A model generated the notes under the pieces. The model did not search any database and had not been told where the DNA came from. It worked only from the letters and a program-made list of their open reading frames with translations. The translations under genes were made by a program, and so were the position numbers. A stretch of 43,392 nt of DNA from a virus, in the IMG/VR virus record IMGVR_UViG_3300023268_000001, positions 1-43,392 of that record, one strand, 5' to 3'. The first letter of the stretch is position 1; each line of letters starts with the position of its first letter. Positions 24,800 through 32,924 of the stretch are shown here, in pieces.

Positions 24800-26386
24800 T
24801 TAGCTGTATTTGCCCATCGGCGCACCCGGCCGGCGACGACGTTTGCGCGCCGCAGGGGCGGTCCCCGGCTCGTAGACATCGTCGTTGGGCCGGCGGCGCC
24901 TGCGCTTCAGCGGACGCTCCATGCAGAGGTAGCGTTTCGCGTCCATAAGGTGATCGTCTTTCTTGACGACGCCGAAGCTGCCGTCGTCCTTCGGTTCCTG
25001 CCGGTAGCGGCCCCGCTCCCACAGCGTTTTCTTGCAGTTGGAGGCGACGACGAGAAGCGGGAAGGCGATCGTCGCTTTGACGCCGCGATCGACTTCGATC
25101 TCCCGGGTGTGCTCGTAGCGGCGCATTACCTCGAAGCAGCCGGTTTCGACGTCGTTGGACTTCGCTTTGCGGACCTTGATCCCGGCTTCTTTGTACGCCT
25201 TGTCGGTGCGTTTGTTCGTCTGCACGTTGCGCGACTCAGCGGCCGGGTCGATGATCGAGCGCTTCGGCCGCACGCCCCACTCGGCCCTCTTCGCCCTGAT
25301 TTTCTCGGCCGCGTTCTCGGGCACGCACCAGCGGTCGTGCAGGTAAAGCTCGTCGTAGATCCAGAGGCGCCCGTCGCCGTCGAAGCCGCCGAAGATCACC
25401 GCCGTCGTCCCGATCCCGGGGTCGATCGACTCGAAGCAGTCGAGCCCCCGGACGAACTCCTTGCTCAGCGGCTCGCAGACGTGAAGCTCTTTGTCAAACA
25501 TCGGGTAGACAAGCCCCTGCGCGTGGACGAACTGCCCAGACTTGCGCGCCGCCCGCATGTGCTCGGGAATTTTTTCTTCGGCTTCGCGCTTGCCTTCGGC
25601 GTCCAGGTGGGGGTTGTCGTCCTGGTCGGCGCGGACCAGGATCATTTTCGGCGAGTCCCACACTTCGGGGGCGATCTCTTCGCCGCGTTCTTCCCACAGA
25701 TCATCGAACGTCCAACCGAGACCGTGGACCGGCGAGAAGGTGAAGAGTTCGTCGCCGCGGTACTCGGCCAGGCGGTTGACGTTGGCTTCGTGGATCGCTT
25801 CGCCCTTGACGCCCTTGGGTTCCTCGTCGTAGTGGATGCGATGCCGCGACGTGCCGCCGAACTTGGAGACATCCTGCTCCTGCGACATGAACTCGAAGAA
25901 GCTGCCGTTGGCGAAGTCGAGGGTGTGTTTCTTGTCGCTGTAGGCCGCTTCCCAGGAGCCCCGATAGAGCTGCGCCGCCGGCACCCATTCCTGCATCGTC
26001 CGGAGCATTTCCTGGTGGCCCTGGCCGAAGTCGGGGGTGACGATGCGGCAGAAGAAGGGTGGCTCCCAGATCTTGTAGCCGCGAAGGTGCTCTGGCAGCA
26101 CGTCCTCGTCAACGGCGTCGATCAGGTCTTGGAGGACACCGGACACCGTCTTGCCGGAACGTTCGCCGCCGAGGAAGACGCGGATCTTGCGGCGGGCAGC
26201 ATGGAAGGGCTGCTGCTTCTCGTGCGGGTAGTAGCGCAGGAGCGGGTTGACGCGGACCCGCTCGATCAGCTCGCGGAGCTGGGCCTGGACCTCGGGACTT
26301 TCCAGCGCCCGCGGATCTCGAATCCGGACCTTCAGCCCAGGCGGGAGCTGGGAGAGGTCGATCAGCTCGGGCACGAGAAGACCCAA
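24800..26386 (-). CDS. terL: Terminase large subunit
   Basis: This 528-residue packaging motor has an ATPase domain with Walker A GGERSGKT (about 73-80) and Walker B IHYDEE (about 184-189), and an RNase H-like nuclease domain with acidic residues in SIDPGIGTTAV (D322), SIIDPAAESR (D380) and KKDDHLMDAKRY (near 485). The C terminus is very basic. Its start is uncertain: TTG at 26384-26386 opens the frame, and a GTG lies four codons later; neither has a clear ribosome site, so coupling to the upstream gene is likely. Confidence 0.93.
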   Translation of the reverse strand: MGLLVPELIDLSQLPPGLKVRIRDPRALESPEVQAQLRELIERVRVNPLLRYYPHEKQQPFHAARRKIRVFLGGERSGKTVSGVLQDLIDAVDEDVLPEHLRGYKIWEPPFFCRIVTPDFGQGHQEMLRTMQEWVPAAQLYRGSWEAAYSDKKHTLDFANGSFFEFMSQEQDVSKFGGTSRHRIHYDEEPKGVKGEAIHEANVNRLAEYRGDELFTFSPVHGLGWTFDDLWEERGEEIAPEVWDSPKMILVRADQDDNPHLDAEGKREAEEKIPEHMRAARKSGQFVHAQGLVYPMFDKELHVCEPLSKEFVRGLDCFESIDPGIGTTAVIFGGFDGDGRLWIYDELYLHDRWCVPENAAEKIRAKRAEWGVRPKRSIIDPAAESRNVQTNKRTDKAYKEAGIKVRKAKSNDVETGCFEVMRRYEHTREIEVDRGVKATIAFPLLVVASNCKKTLWERGRYRQEPKDDGSFGVVKKDDHLMDAKRYLCMERPLKRRRRRPNDDVYEPGTAPAARKRRRRPGAPMGKYS

Positions 26387-26426
26387 AGCAGTCGGAGCCG
26401 ACGGCGGCGGCGGCGGGCTCGGCGAC

Positions 26427-26681
26427 TCATTTCTTCTTGCCCTTCGCCATCCGACCTGCGAGTTCTTCGATGCCGGCGCGACCCGGTTCTTTCTTCGGAT
26501 CGGCCTTCCTGCCGTCCGTCGCGGCCGCCGGCAGCGACGACGGATCGCCGCCTTCGAGCCCGAGCGCCCGCAGGATCAGCTCGCCTTCGGAGAGGTCACG
26601 GTCAGTCGCCATCTGCTTGATCTGCGCCTTCTGGGCAGAGGAGAGGCGGAACTTGCAGAAGGTGTCCTTGACGAGCGCCAT
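26427..26681 (-). CDS. Ribbon-helix-helix-like small protein
   Basis: Residues 5-40 (TFCKFRLSSAQKAQIKQMA, then TDRDLSEGELILRALGL) show the strand-helix-helix pattern of Arc/MetJ-type DNA-binding proteins; the rest is a Lys/Pro-rich tail. The ATG (26679-26681) overlaps the previous stop (TGATG). It directly precedes the large terminase, so a role in packaging recognition or regulation is possible. Confidence 0.65.
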   Translation of the reverse strand: MALVKDTFCKFRLSSAQKAQIKQMATDRDLSEGELILRALGLEGGDPSSLPAAATDGRKADPKKEPGRAGIEELAGRMAKGKKK

Positions 26682-26815
26682 CAGGCCACCCGCACCTTGC
26701 GGACCCGCCGACCCCGGCCGATGCCGCACTCCTGGCAGTTGGGGCCGTAACCAAAGCTGTGCTTGCAACGCCGGCAGCAAAAGGACGCCGGCGGGCGGCG
26801 ACGGAACGTGCTCAA
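26681..26815 (-). CDS. Small zinc-ribbon protein (44 aa)
   Basis: This short gene starts at TTG (26813-26815), five bases after a perfect AAAGGAGG site. The product has CCRRCKHSFGYGPNCQECG, two CxxC knuckles giving a minimal zinc ribbon, followed by a strongly basic tail (RGRRVRKVRVA). It could bind nucleic acid. The gene is coupled to the next by TGATG. Confidence 0.65.
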   Translation of the reverse strand: MSTFRRRPPASFCCRRCKHSFGYGPNCQECGIGRGRRVRKVRVA

Positions 26816-26834
26816 CTCAGCCTCCTTTTTTTAG

Positions 26835-27140
26835 TTAGAGGGGATCGGGGGGGTCTTCGTCGGGGTAGGGCCATTCATCTAGCTCGACCCTCACTAACTC
26901 AGCGAGTTCGCAGACCCAACGGTCAAGAAGGAACACCTGAAGCCGCGGATCAGCGACGCGCCACAATCTGCTCCAGGCGAATGCCGTGTGGCCCGATCCG
27001 TCACGAACGGTGAGGACGAGCACCGGATCGTTGCTGCTTCCGTAGGCATTGATCGAGGCGCGACGCAAACCATGCTTACGCTCCAGCCAGTCGGCCGTGT
27101 ACGCCTCGCGGACAATTGTCTCCCACGCAGCAATCATCAC
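26835..27140 (-). CDS. Hypothetical protein (101 aa)
   Basis: It may begin at GTG 27138-27140 (GTGA overlap with the previous stop) or at the ATG next to it. The soluble-looking product contains AWETIVREAYTADWLERKHG and ends with an acidic, Pro-rich tail. No family recognised. Confidence 0.6.
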   Translation of the reverse strand: MMIAAWETIVREAYTADWLERKHGLRRASINAYGSSNDPVLVLTVRDGSGHTAFAWSRLWRVADPRLQVFLLDRWVCELAELVRVELDEWPYPDEDPPDPL

Positions 27141-27370
27141 TCGAAGGGATCAGGCAGCGAAGCTGCCCAGAGGAGAAGGTCGTGCGGCGGTCGATGCTCG
27201 CGCCTCGAGCGGCGACGGATCATCTCCACCGCCGCCGGCTTGAACCTGACACCGTGCTCGCGCTCGTAGCGGGCGACTGCAGCGGCGACACGACGCTCGT
27301 GCTGTTCGGCCTTGGAGTGCTTTTTCGTACGGCGAGGACGGCTATGGCGGGAGCCCCGACCCGCAGGCAT
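27137..27370 (-). CDS. Basic hypothetical protein (77 aa)
   Basis: The N-terminal 25 residues are Arg/Lys-rich and the centre is helical (ERRVAAAVARYEREHGV). The ATG overlaps the upstream TGA (TGATG). It is possibly a nucleic-acid-binding protein by charge. Function unknown. Confidence 0.6.
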   Translation of the reverse strand: MPAGRGSRHSRPRRTKKHSKAEQHERRVAAAVARYEREHGVRFKPAAVEMIRRRSRREHRPPHDLLLWAASLPDPFE

Positions 27371-27969
27371 CAGTCTTCGGGGCCGGGGCGGTCGGAGTCC
27401 TTTTCTTCGGCTGCCATCCGCGCCTCTTCTGACTCGTCACCACCCCCCTCACCTTCGAGGCGTTCCTGCTCCTCGCGGGAGTCGTCGGTCTGCGTGGCGA
27501 CGTCGACCTGCGACTCCTCGCCGTCGCCGTGGTCCTCCGCGACCTCCACCCGAGCTTCGATGCAGAGCTGGACACCGCGCTCGACGTCGGGGACGCCGGT
27601 CTCATCCATGCTCGCCATCGCGATCTGGACGATTCCCTGCGCCTCCAGGGCGTTGAAGTCGAGGCTCAACGCCGTTTCGAGTTCGGCAAGGCGATCGGCG
27701 GCATAACCGGCGCGAGCCTGCTCGAGCATCGCCGTGAAGACGGTGATCCCGGCGGTGAGCGGGTTCGCCCGAGACCCACGCAAGACGTCGAGGGCTTCGA
27801 TCAGCTCAGCCGCCTCGACCTGGCGGTCCTCCCGCTCGCCGCGCTGACGCTCGTCGGTGTCGCCGGGATCCTCAACCGACGATTCCGGCGCAACCGCACC
27901 GGCCTCACGACGTTCCTGCTCGTTGGCGGCGACTCGGCGTTCCTTGCGACGCTGGCGATTGCGGGACAC
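27370..27969 (-). CDS. Acidic helical hypothetical protein (199 aa)
   Basis: The GTG at 27967-27969 has a GAGGAGGAG site upstream. A basic N terminus (SRNRQRRKERRV) is followed by long acidic helices and a highly acidic tail (EGEGGGDESEEARMAAEEKD). The composition recalls scaffolds or chaperones, but the true scaffold lies beside the capsid gene. Not recognised. Confidence 0.6.
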   Translation of the reverse strand: MSRNRQRRKERRVAANEQERREAGAVAPESSVEDPGDTDERQRGEREDRQVEAAELIEALDVLRGSRANPLTAGITVFTAMLEQARAGYAADRLAELETALSLDFNALEAQGIVQIAMASMDETGVPDVERGVQLCIEARVEVAEDHGDGEESQVDVATQTDDSREEQERLEGEGGGDESEEARMAAEEKDSDRPGPED

Positions 27970-27983
27970 AGCTCCTCCTCGGG

Positions 27984-28133
27984 TTAGAAGATCTGAAGGG
28001 CGACGATCCACGCGAGAACGTGGACGGCGAAGAAGAAGAAGATCCAGGCGAAGGCGGTCGCCTCCTCACGGGAGTCGGCCGATTCCGCTTCGACCTGCAC
28101 TTCCACAGCGGCGATGATGTCGTCCAGCTTCAT
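27984..28133 (-). CDS. Tiny single-pass membrane protein (49 aa)
   Basis: The acidic N terminus (MKLDDIIAAVEVQVEAE) precedes one membrane helix (WIFFFFAVHVLAWIVALQIF). The ATG overlaps the upstream stop (ATGA). Its membrane segment and tight coupling support it as a real gene. Possible membrane effector or anti-holin; unproven. Confidence 0.6.
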   Translation of the reverse strand: MKLDDIIAAVEVQVEAESADSREEATAFAWIFFFFAVHVLAWIVALQIF

Positions 28134-28477
28134 GCCGGCCAGAGCTGGTCGATGATCTGGTGCTCGCGGCGTTCGAGGGCATCGACGCGCCGCTGAGCGA
28201 GTTCGGCGACCTCGCCGTCCGCGTTTTCAGCCCGGGCGCGCTGGACGTGCTGCTCCTCCCGAACGATCTGCAACTCGGCCCAACTCAGCTCGCGGTTGAG
28301 CAGGCGGTAGGGAACGGCACGCTGAGTCAGCAGGCGGGTGAGGAGGTCGAGGTCGAGCGCCGGCCCGTCCTCGGTCTCGACCAGCGAGTACCGCAAGACC
28401 TCGCGGATCTTCTCGAGGACGATCGCCCGGGCCTCCTCGGGCGTGACCTCCGGCTCGACCTGCTGCTCCTCAGCCAT
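28130..28477 (-). CDS. Hypothetical helical protein (115 aa)
   Basis: The product is charged and almost fully helical (TPEEARAIVLEKIREVLRYS, then VQRARAENADGEVAELAQRR) and starts directly after the preceding stop. No recognisable fold. It is one of several small proteins that precede the terminase in the late operon. Confidence 0.6.
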   Translation of the reverse strand: MAEEQQVEPEVTPEEARAIVLEKIREVLRYSLVETEDGPALDLDLLTRLLTQRAVPYRLLNRELSWAELQIVREEQHVQRARAENADGEVAELAQRRVDALERREHQIIDQLWPA

Positions 28478-28807
28478 TCAGAGCATCCAGTTCCGGCTGC
28501 CAGCGAGGTTGTGGGGCCGGATCTGATCCTCGTGGCGGACGTCAGCCAACTCGGAGATCGCGTCCGTGCCATAGATCGCGATCAGCTCGCGCAACTTCTC
28601 GAGAGCTTTGCAGAAGCCGAGTCGTTCCATATCCAGTTCACGCTCCCGCGTCTTGGAGATCTTGCCCTCCGGATAGCGCGGGGCCATCGTCAGGAACGCC
28701 TCGACCAGCTTGGTAAGACTCCGTCGCTTCGACTTCGGCGCCCGTTTCAGCCCGAGTTCTTCGAGTTCTTCGAGCAGGGTGTCGCGAGGCGGCTTCTCGC
28801 GAGCCAT
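28478..28807 (-). CDS. Hypothetical protein (109 aa)
   Basis: The start ATG (28805-28807) shares TGATG with the previous stop. The N-terminal half is helical and basic (RAPKSKRRSLTKLVEAFLTM); the centre includes RELDMERLGFCKALEKLREL. Not recognised; probably cytoplasmic. Confidence 0.6.
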   Translation of the reverse strand: MAREKPPRDTLLEELEELGLKRAPKSKRRSLTKLVEAFLTMAPRYPEGKISKTRERELDMERLGFCKALEKLRELIAIYGTDAISELADVRHEDQIRPHNLAGSRNWML

Positions 28808-29826
28808 CAGCGGCCCGACCAAACGCGAACGGCGTTGATGAAGTGGTCGATGCCGCGGCCGAGTTCGACCTTCCAGAGCGGTACGTCGGGGTCGATCTCG
28901 TCCTCCAGATCGATCTCCTCCTCGGCGCGATCCTCCTCGGCGAGGCCGGAGTTCCGGCAGGCGGCGGCGCCCAGGTTCTCCAGCAGCCCGATCAGGCCAA
29001 GGATGCTGACCCAGGGATAGCCGTCCGGGCCGATCCGGACGTCGATCTCGCCGAAGAGGTCATCCTCCTTCTCGTCGTTCGTCGGCTTCTTTCCATTGTC
29101 GGCCAAACGCATGCTTCCCTCTTTCATGCCGGCGACACCCTCGTACCCCGGCCGGACCTCACCGAAGTCCACCCGATAGTGCCAGCCGCCGCAGCCGCCG
29201 CACCACTGCCGGCCCGTCACGGTCCCGACCACGTCGGCGGGAATCGGGAGGGTCGAAGTGGGCGCCGCCACGATCCTGTCCCCCTCGGCGAACAAGGGCT
29301 TCGGCAGCTCGGCGCCGGCCTCTGCCTGAACGGACTGGGCACCGATCTGAGCCAGTCGGCGCTGGTTATCGACGTAGCGGCCGGCGAGGATCGCGACCCG
29401 GAAGGGGAGCTGGTGGACGGCACCTTCGTCGGAGCGTTCGATCGAGACCCGATCGAGCTCGTTGTGAGCCTCAACTTCGCGGCGCTTCATGGTGACGAGC
29501 CGACCAGCAAGAATCGCCACCCGCTGGCTGATGTCGAGGATGCAACTCTCGTCGTCGCTGAGCTGCGGGACGTCCATTGAGTCGAGCGTTTTCATCGCTT
29601 TGGACAGGGCCTCCCCGTTCGGGTCCTCCGCCGCATTCGCCATCGCTAACCGCTCAGCCGTCTCCACGTCCTCGACGTCCCAGGCCAACGCCGTCTGGAG
29701 GATGCGAGTGTCGTCGTCGCTGAGCTGCTGACAGGCAGCGAGGATGTGGTCAAGGTTTGCCGGCGTGCACCGGATCTCGGTCCTGATGCCCTTCGTGCGA
29801 CCCGCCCTTGCCTCCTGATCACTCAC
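28807..29826 (-). CDS. Large hypothetical protein at head of late operon (339 aa)
   Basis: The GTG start (29824-29826) follows a good GCGAGGAGAG site. Repeated motifs of the type ISQRVAILAGRLV and LPFRVAILAGRYV suggest an internal duplication of a helical unit (around residues 105-190). A CGGCGGWHYRVDF strand region and a C-terminal acidic part (DRAEEEIDLEDEIDPD) follow. No family recognised. An operator motif lies 110 bases upstream. Confidence 0.65.
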   Translation of the reverse strand: MSDQEARAGRTKGIRTEIRCTPANLDHILAACQQLSDDDTRILQTALAWDVEDVETAERLAMANAAEDPNGEALSKAMKTLDSMDVPQLSDDESCILDISQRVAILAGRLVTMKRREVEAHNELDRVSIERSDEGAVHQLPFRVAILAGRYVDNQRRLAQIGAQSVQAEAGAELPKPLFAEGDRIVAAPTSTLPIPADVVGTVTGRQWCGGCGGWHYRVDFGEVRPGYEGVAGMKEGSMRLADNGKKPTNDEKEDDLFGEIDVRIGPDGYPWVSILGLIGLLENLGAAACRNSGLAEEDRAEEEIDLEDEIDPDVPLWKVELGRGIDHFINAVRVWSGR

Positions 29827-29937
29827 TGTGCTCTCCTCGCCTTGATTGAAATTTTGTGCCCCACCGAGCTCAGCATCCTCCAAGAAGCCGTTGCAGCCCG
29901 ACGGGACCGCGGCAACCTAACCGATATGGCGGACGGA

Positions 29938-29947
29938 TGTGGGTACA
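29938..29947. promoter_or_regulatory. TGTGGGNACA operator, extended palindrome GATGTGGGTACATC
   Basis: This copy (TGTGGGTACA) has the longest symmetry, GATGT and ACATC around GGGT (29936-29949). It lies in the 144-base gap 29827-29970 ahead of the 29826 gene. On the leftward strand CATATC follows 9 bases later and could be a -10 box. It probably controls the start of the late operon. Confidence 0.5.
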
Positions 29948-29970
29948 TCCCCGGAAAGTGGCCGAAGTTC

Positions 29971-30354
29971 CTACCAGGGGTAGGCGCAATAGCGGCGCGA
30001 GTACCGGCGACCCGCTTCCCGGGCGGCGTTGTCCAGCCGGCGCTTCTCGTCGCGCTCACGGTTGGCCTCGCGGTCACGGCGGGCGATCTCGCCCCTGATC
30101 CAGTCGGCCTCGTCGCGGTCGAAGCGCGCCCATATCGCCCGTTCCTCCTCGACCGCCTGCTCGGCCCGTTCATGGGCTCGCTGCTGAAGGGCCTCGTCAA
30201 CGGTGCCCCAGCCGAAGAACTCCATGTGCATCGCGAAGCGGCAATGCTGGATTTCGTTGACCGCCGCCTCCATTTCGAGCTGCCGCTGGCGAGCCCGGCG
30301 GTGTCGCTGCTCGAGGCGGCGCTTCTTCGCCACCTTCATCCGAATCCGGTTCAT
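29971..30354 (-). CDS. Highly charged helical protein (127 aa)
   Basis: The ATG overlaps the previous stop (ATGA at 30351-30354). The protein is extremely rich in Arg and Glu (RIRMKVAKKRRLEQRHRRAR; EQAVEEERAIWARFDRDEAD), forming probable coiled coils, and ends in an aromatic SRRYCAYPW. Function unknown; RNA or DNA contact is possible. Confidence 0.6.
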   Translation of the reverse strand: MNRIRMKVAKKRRLEQRHRRARQRQLEMEAAVNEIQHCRFAMHMEFFGWGTVDEALQQRAHERAEQAVEEERAIWARFDRDEADWIRGEIARRDREANRERDEKRRLDNAAREAGRRYSRRYCAYPW

Positions 30355-30608
30355 CGCCGATAGCCGATCGCGGCGCAGACGATCCGGTGGACACCGTCTT
30401 CGATCTCGCGGGCGATCATCGCCTCGAGCCGCGCCGTCAGTGGCCCTACGCCGCTGACGAAGAGGAGGACGAAGTACGGCTGACCGACCGGGGCTGCCAG
30501 GCTGATCCGGTAACGCCGACCCGCCGCCTCCGAGGAGACCTGCAACCGGACCCACGGCGGCGCCGCGATCCGGGCGGCGAGGTAAACGCGCATCTGCTCG
30601 CAGGTCAC
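30351..30608 (-). CDS. Hypothetical protein (85 aa)
   Basis: The GTG start (30606-30608) shares GTGA with the upstream stop. The product begins MTCEQMRVYLAARIAAPPW and has an alternating beta pattern (YFVLLFVSGVG). The segment TCEQM recurs in the rightward-operon protein at 31927, though the rest differs. Not recognised. Confidence 0.55.
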   Translation of the reverse strand: MTCEQMRVYLAARIAAPPWVRLQVSSEAAGRRYRISLAAPVGQPYFVLLFVSGVGPLTARLEAMIAREIEDGVHRIVCAAIGYRR

Positions 30609-30871
30609 AGGCCCAACGCCTCCTTGACCTCGGGCACCCGGCCGTCTTCTGCGAGCCACAGGTCGAGTTCGTTGGCCGGGTTGCAGAACAGCACGACCTC
30701 CCTGATCGAGAACAAGCCGTTGATCGTCTGCTGGGTCCAGACATCCCGAGTGATCGCCTCGAGCCGTTCGAGGTAGTTGGGCATCCGCATGATCTCTTCC
30801 CGGCGCAGCCTGATCCGGCGCTGCTCGGCCCAGAACTCCGCAGCGATCTGGGGGTTGGTCTCGGGCCTCAT
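30605..30871 (-). CDS. Hypothetical protein (88 aa)
   Basis: The ATG (30869-30871) overlaps the upstream stop. The N terminus is helical and Arg-rich (AEQRRIRLRREEIMRMPNYL); the rest appears globular (NGLFSIREVVLFCNPANELD). No family recognised. Confidence 0.55.
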   Translation of the reverse strand: MRPETNPQIAAEFWAEQRRIRLRREEIMRMPNYLERLEAITRDVWTQQTINGLFSIREVVLFCNPANELDLWLAEDGRVPEVKEALGL

Positions 30872-31065
30872 GGTGCGCCCAGCCAGGCAAGCGCGCCTCC
30901 GACCCACCCTGCCGTGTAGATGATCGTCGCGAGCCCGAAGGCCGTGTCGTGCTTCTGCCCGACGCCGAGCAGGAGGTCGATCGGAGTCAGCAGGACCACA
31001 AGCGGAACGAGATAGGCCAACATGACCACCACGCCCAGCCACACCCCTCTCAGCACCTCGCGCAT
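30868..31065 (-). CDS. Small two-pass membrane protein (65 aa)
   Basis: Two hydrophobic segments (LGVVVMLAYLVPLVVLL and FGLATIIYTAGWVGGALAW) are separated by a short polar loop. It starts at ATG 31063-31065, 8 bases after a TAGGGT -10-like box, so the message may be nearly leaderless. First gene of a four-gene leftward unit under operator control. Roles such as superinfection exclusion or holin are possible but not shown. Confidence 0.6.
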   Translation of the reverse strand: MREVLRGVWLGVVVMLAYLVPLVVLLTPIDLLLGVGQKHDTAFGLATIIYTAGWVGGALAWLGAP

Positions 31066-31097
31066 GGATCGGCACCCTAGCCGACCCGGAAGACGAA

Positions 31098-31107
31098 TGT
31101 GGGAACA
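31098..31107. promoter_or_regulatory. TGTGGGNACA operator over the leftward 31065 promoter
   Basis: TGTGGGAACA lies about 35 bases upstream of the ATG of the 31065 gene, covering where the -35 box would be; TAGGGT (about 31074-31079, leftward strand) is the -10 candidate. A repressor here would block the leftward transcript. Confidence 0.5.
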
Positions 31108-31715
31108 CACACCGCCCTAGTCCGGGGCGGGGCTGCCTACCCCCCACGACCTTCGGGCTCTGCGCCCGATGTTCTTTCCAACGTGACGTTGTGGCTTCTG
31201 AACTACCCGGATTCCGGCGGTCCCACATGCAGGGGCTAGATCGTCCCGGCCCACCCCCGAGGCTCGTGATCCGAAGGGGGGCGGGGTCGGCTGGCGGTGC
31301 TCACGAGGTTGCCGCCCCGGGTCTGCATCATCGCCCCGGCAGGCACGGTAACAGATGTGGGCACATGGCCCTCCCCTTTGCCCCAATCTTGTCGTTGGGG
31401 AGGGTGATTAGTACATGGCGCGGGGCCGGCGATCCGCCACTCCCCCGTCCCCCTGGTCAACGGGGTTCGGGGGATCGGGGTACCCGGTTCCGATGATGCT
31501 CGACACACACAACGAGGCAGAGAGCCGAGGAGGGGAGGCGGGCACGCCTACGCTCGGTTGACATTCCGTGCGTTATGTCAGCCCATGCAGCCAAGGTGTC
31601 GCACGTCGACCACGCTCGCGTTTGTGCTGGCGCGCGTCGGTCTCGGGCGGTATCTCCGCGGCTGTATCGGCTTCGTGCAGCGGATCGCACATGTGTCCAC
31701 TTCAACCCCGTGAGC
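31108..31715. other. Divergent control region without a convincing gene
   Basis: This 0.6-kb stretch separates leftward from rightward operons. It holds an operator at 31356-31365 (TGTGGGCACA), a hairpin CCCCAA/TTGGGG at 31381-31400, a TTGACA box at 31558-31563 without a good -10, and related half-sites (CCCACATG near 31213, GCACATGTG near 31686). A 43-codon rightward frame starts in the operator at 31365 and a 31-codon leftward frame starts nearby, but neither shows a ribosome site or protein-like features. Confidence 0.5.
31356..31365. promoter_or_regulatory. TGTGGGNACA operator, central copy
   Basis: TGTGGGCACA here sits within GATGTGGGCACATG. On the leftward strand it is followed after 5 bases by TACCGT, a possible -10. 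It is the middle of three copies in the divergent region and could support cooperative repressor binding. Confidence 0.5.
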
Positions 31716-31744
31716 TTGACTGTGCCCACAATCCGTGCGATGGT
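31716..31744 (+). promoter_or_regulatory. Rightward operon promoter with operator in the spacer
   Basis: TTGACT (31716-31721), 17 bases, then GATGGT (31739-31744) makes a sigma70-like promoter for the rightward operon beginning at 31775. The spacer contains TGTGCCCACA (31721-31730), the reverse complement of TGTGGGCACA. The same arrangement occurs at the 2089 promoter, so one repressor may control both. Confidence 0.6.
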
Positions 31745-31774
31745 TCGCACATGCACACGACCGAAGGGAACACC

Positions 31775-31930
31775 ATGCAGCACACCTACATCGACAAGGA
31801 CACGGGGGAGATCGTGATTCCCTGGTCCGCGATCCCCGATTACCACTGGCTCGACGTGGTCCAGCTCGCCAACTACTTCACCTTCTCCCGTGGTGGCGAC
31901 GCCTCGTTCGTACACGAGATCGAGCAATGA
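31775..31930 (+). CDS. Small hypothetical protein, first gene of rightward operon (51 aa)
   Basis: The ATG at 31775 follows a GAAGGGAA ribosome site. The product (MQHTYIDKDTGEIVIPWSAI...) is short and acidic with no known domain. It lies about 30 bases after the operator-controlled promoter. An immediate-early or lysogeny-control protein by position only. Confidence 0.55.
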   Translation: MQHTYIDKDTGEIVIPWSAIPDYHWLDVVQLANYFTFSRGGDASFVHEIEQ

Positions 31931-32118
31931 CCTTCGCCGACCGAATCGAACGCCTGCGCTGCATCCGTGACGGCATGGGCGACCTCTACAGCAACGATGA
32001 GATCCTGGCCGTCGATATCGGCTACGGAATCGCTGGACCCCTGACCTGCGAGCAGATGGCCAAGGAAGCCGACGAACTGCTCGCCGACCTACTCGAATCC
32101 CCGGAGGTAGTCGCATGA
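31927..32118 (+). CDS. Small helical hypothetical protein (63 aa)
   Basis: ATGA overlap at both ends ties it to its neighbours. The product MTFADRIERLRCIRDGMG... has an amphipathic helical N terminus and an acidic C-terminal helix (KEADELLADLLESPEVV). Not recognised. Confidence 0.55.
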   Translation: MTFADRIERLRCIRDGMGDLYSNDEILAVDIGYGIAGPLTCEQMAKEADELLADLLESPEVVA

Positions 32119-32561
32119 ACGCAGAACGAGAGATGGCAACCGCAGACGGTCTAGGCGCCGAGCCACGGCGACGCACCGCCAGATACAACGGCGTACCGGG
32201 CTGCCCAAGGGTCGAGGTTCTGTCCATCGACTACGACAAAGCCGCTGTGCGCTCTGACGAAGCCGAGCCCGGACACGCGCTGTTGATCGTGCCCGTCTCT
32301 GAGCTTTCGCACTACGTCTTCGGCCCGCGTGCCTCGCTGCCGGTAGCTGTCGGCGAGGTCGACGCACGACCCAAGGGCGAAGCGTTCAACCTGCGGATCG
32401 AGCTGGGCAACGAGGCCATGAACACCGCCGCCAACGTGGCCGACGCCTTGGCCCGCTGCGCGGCGACGGTCGAGGAGACCGGATCGTGGGAGGGAACGAT
32501 CAGCGACGGCAACGGGAACACCGTAGGCCACTACCTGCTGAGCGACGAGGAGGCGGTCTAG
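32115..32561 (+). CDS. Hypothetical protein (148 aa)
   Basis: The ATG overlaps the previous stop (ATGA). The centre is beta-rich (HALLIVPVSELSHYVF) and the second half contains EAFNLRIELGNEAMNTAANV, a pattern seen in small actinophage proteins of unknown role. No catalytic motif is visible. Confidence 0.6.
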   Translation: MNAEREMATADGLGAEPRRRTARYNGVPGCPRVEVLSIDYDKAAVRSDEAEPGHALLIVPVSELSHYVFGPRASLPVAVGEVDARPKGEAFNLRIELGNEAMNTAANVADALARCAATVEETGSWEGTISDGNGNTVGHYLLSDEEAV

Positions 32562-32924
32562 GTGCAGCGGGCGACCGTGCGTATCCGCGTCAACCCTCGC
32601 CACTACGGAGAGGAGATCGCCAAGCGCACGCCCTACGTCGAGGTATCGGGCTGGGCGTGCGAGGTCGTGGGCGAGCCCTGCGTTGTGCATCGACCGCTCG
32701 CCAGTGGTGAGGACGGCGAGCCCATCGCGGGGGATGGTGGGCGGCACAAACTCTGGGTGGTCTCCCACCTGGCGAGCGGGGCGAAGATCACTGGCGGCAT
32801 GGTCAACGAGACGAGGGAGGAGCTGGCCGAGCGGGCGAACCGCTTTGTCGAGGAACGCGGCGGCCGAGAGGCGCTGCTACGCCTCGCCGCTGAGCTGGTC
32901 GAGCGAGAGGGAGCGATCACCTAG
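32562..32924 (+). CDS. Hypothetical protein (120 aa)
   Basis: The GTG start directly adjoins the upstream TAG. The protein contains beta strands (VEVSGWACEVVGEPCVVH) and a C-terminal helix (RFVEERGGREALLRLAAEL). Not recognised. The tRNA-like minihelix begins on the last base of its stop codon. Confidence 0.55.
   Translation: MQRATVRIRVNPRHYGEEIAKRTPYVEVSGWACEVVGEPCVVHRPLASGEDGEPIAGDGGRHKLWVVSHLASGAKITGGMVNETREELAERANRFVEERGGREALLRLAAELVEREGAIT

Noticed and set aside
26365-26430. 22-codon Arg-rich leftward frame between the RHH gene and terL
   Set aside because: It begins in an ATGA overlap but is tiny, of extreme composition, and could be chance; evidence is insufficient.
31365-31496. 43-codon rightward frame starting in the central operator
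   Set aside because: No ribosome site and a Pro/Arg/Gly composition typical of random GC-rich DNA.
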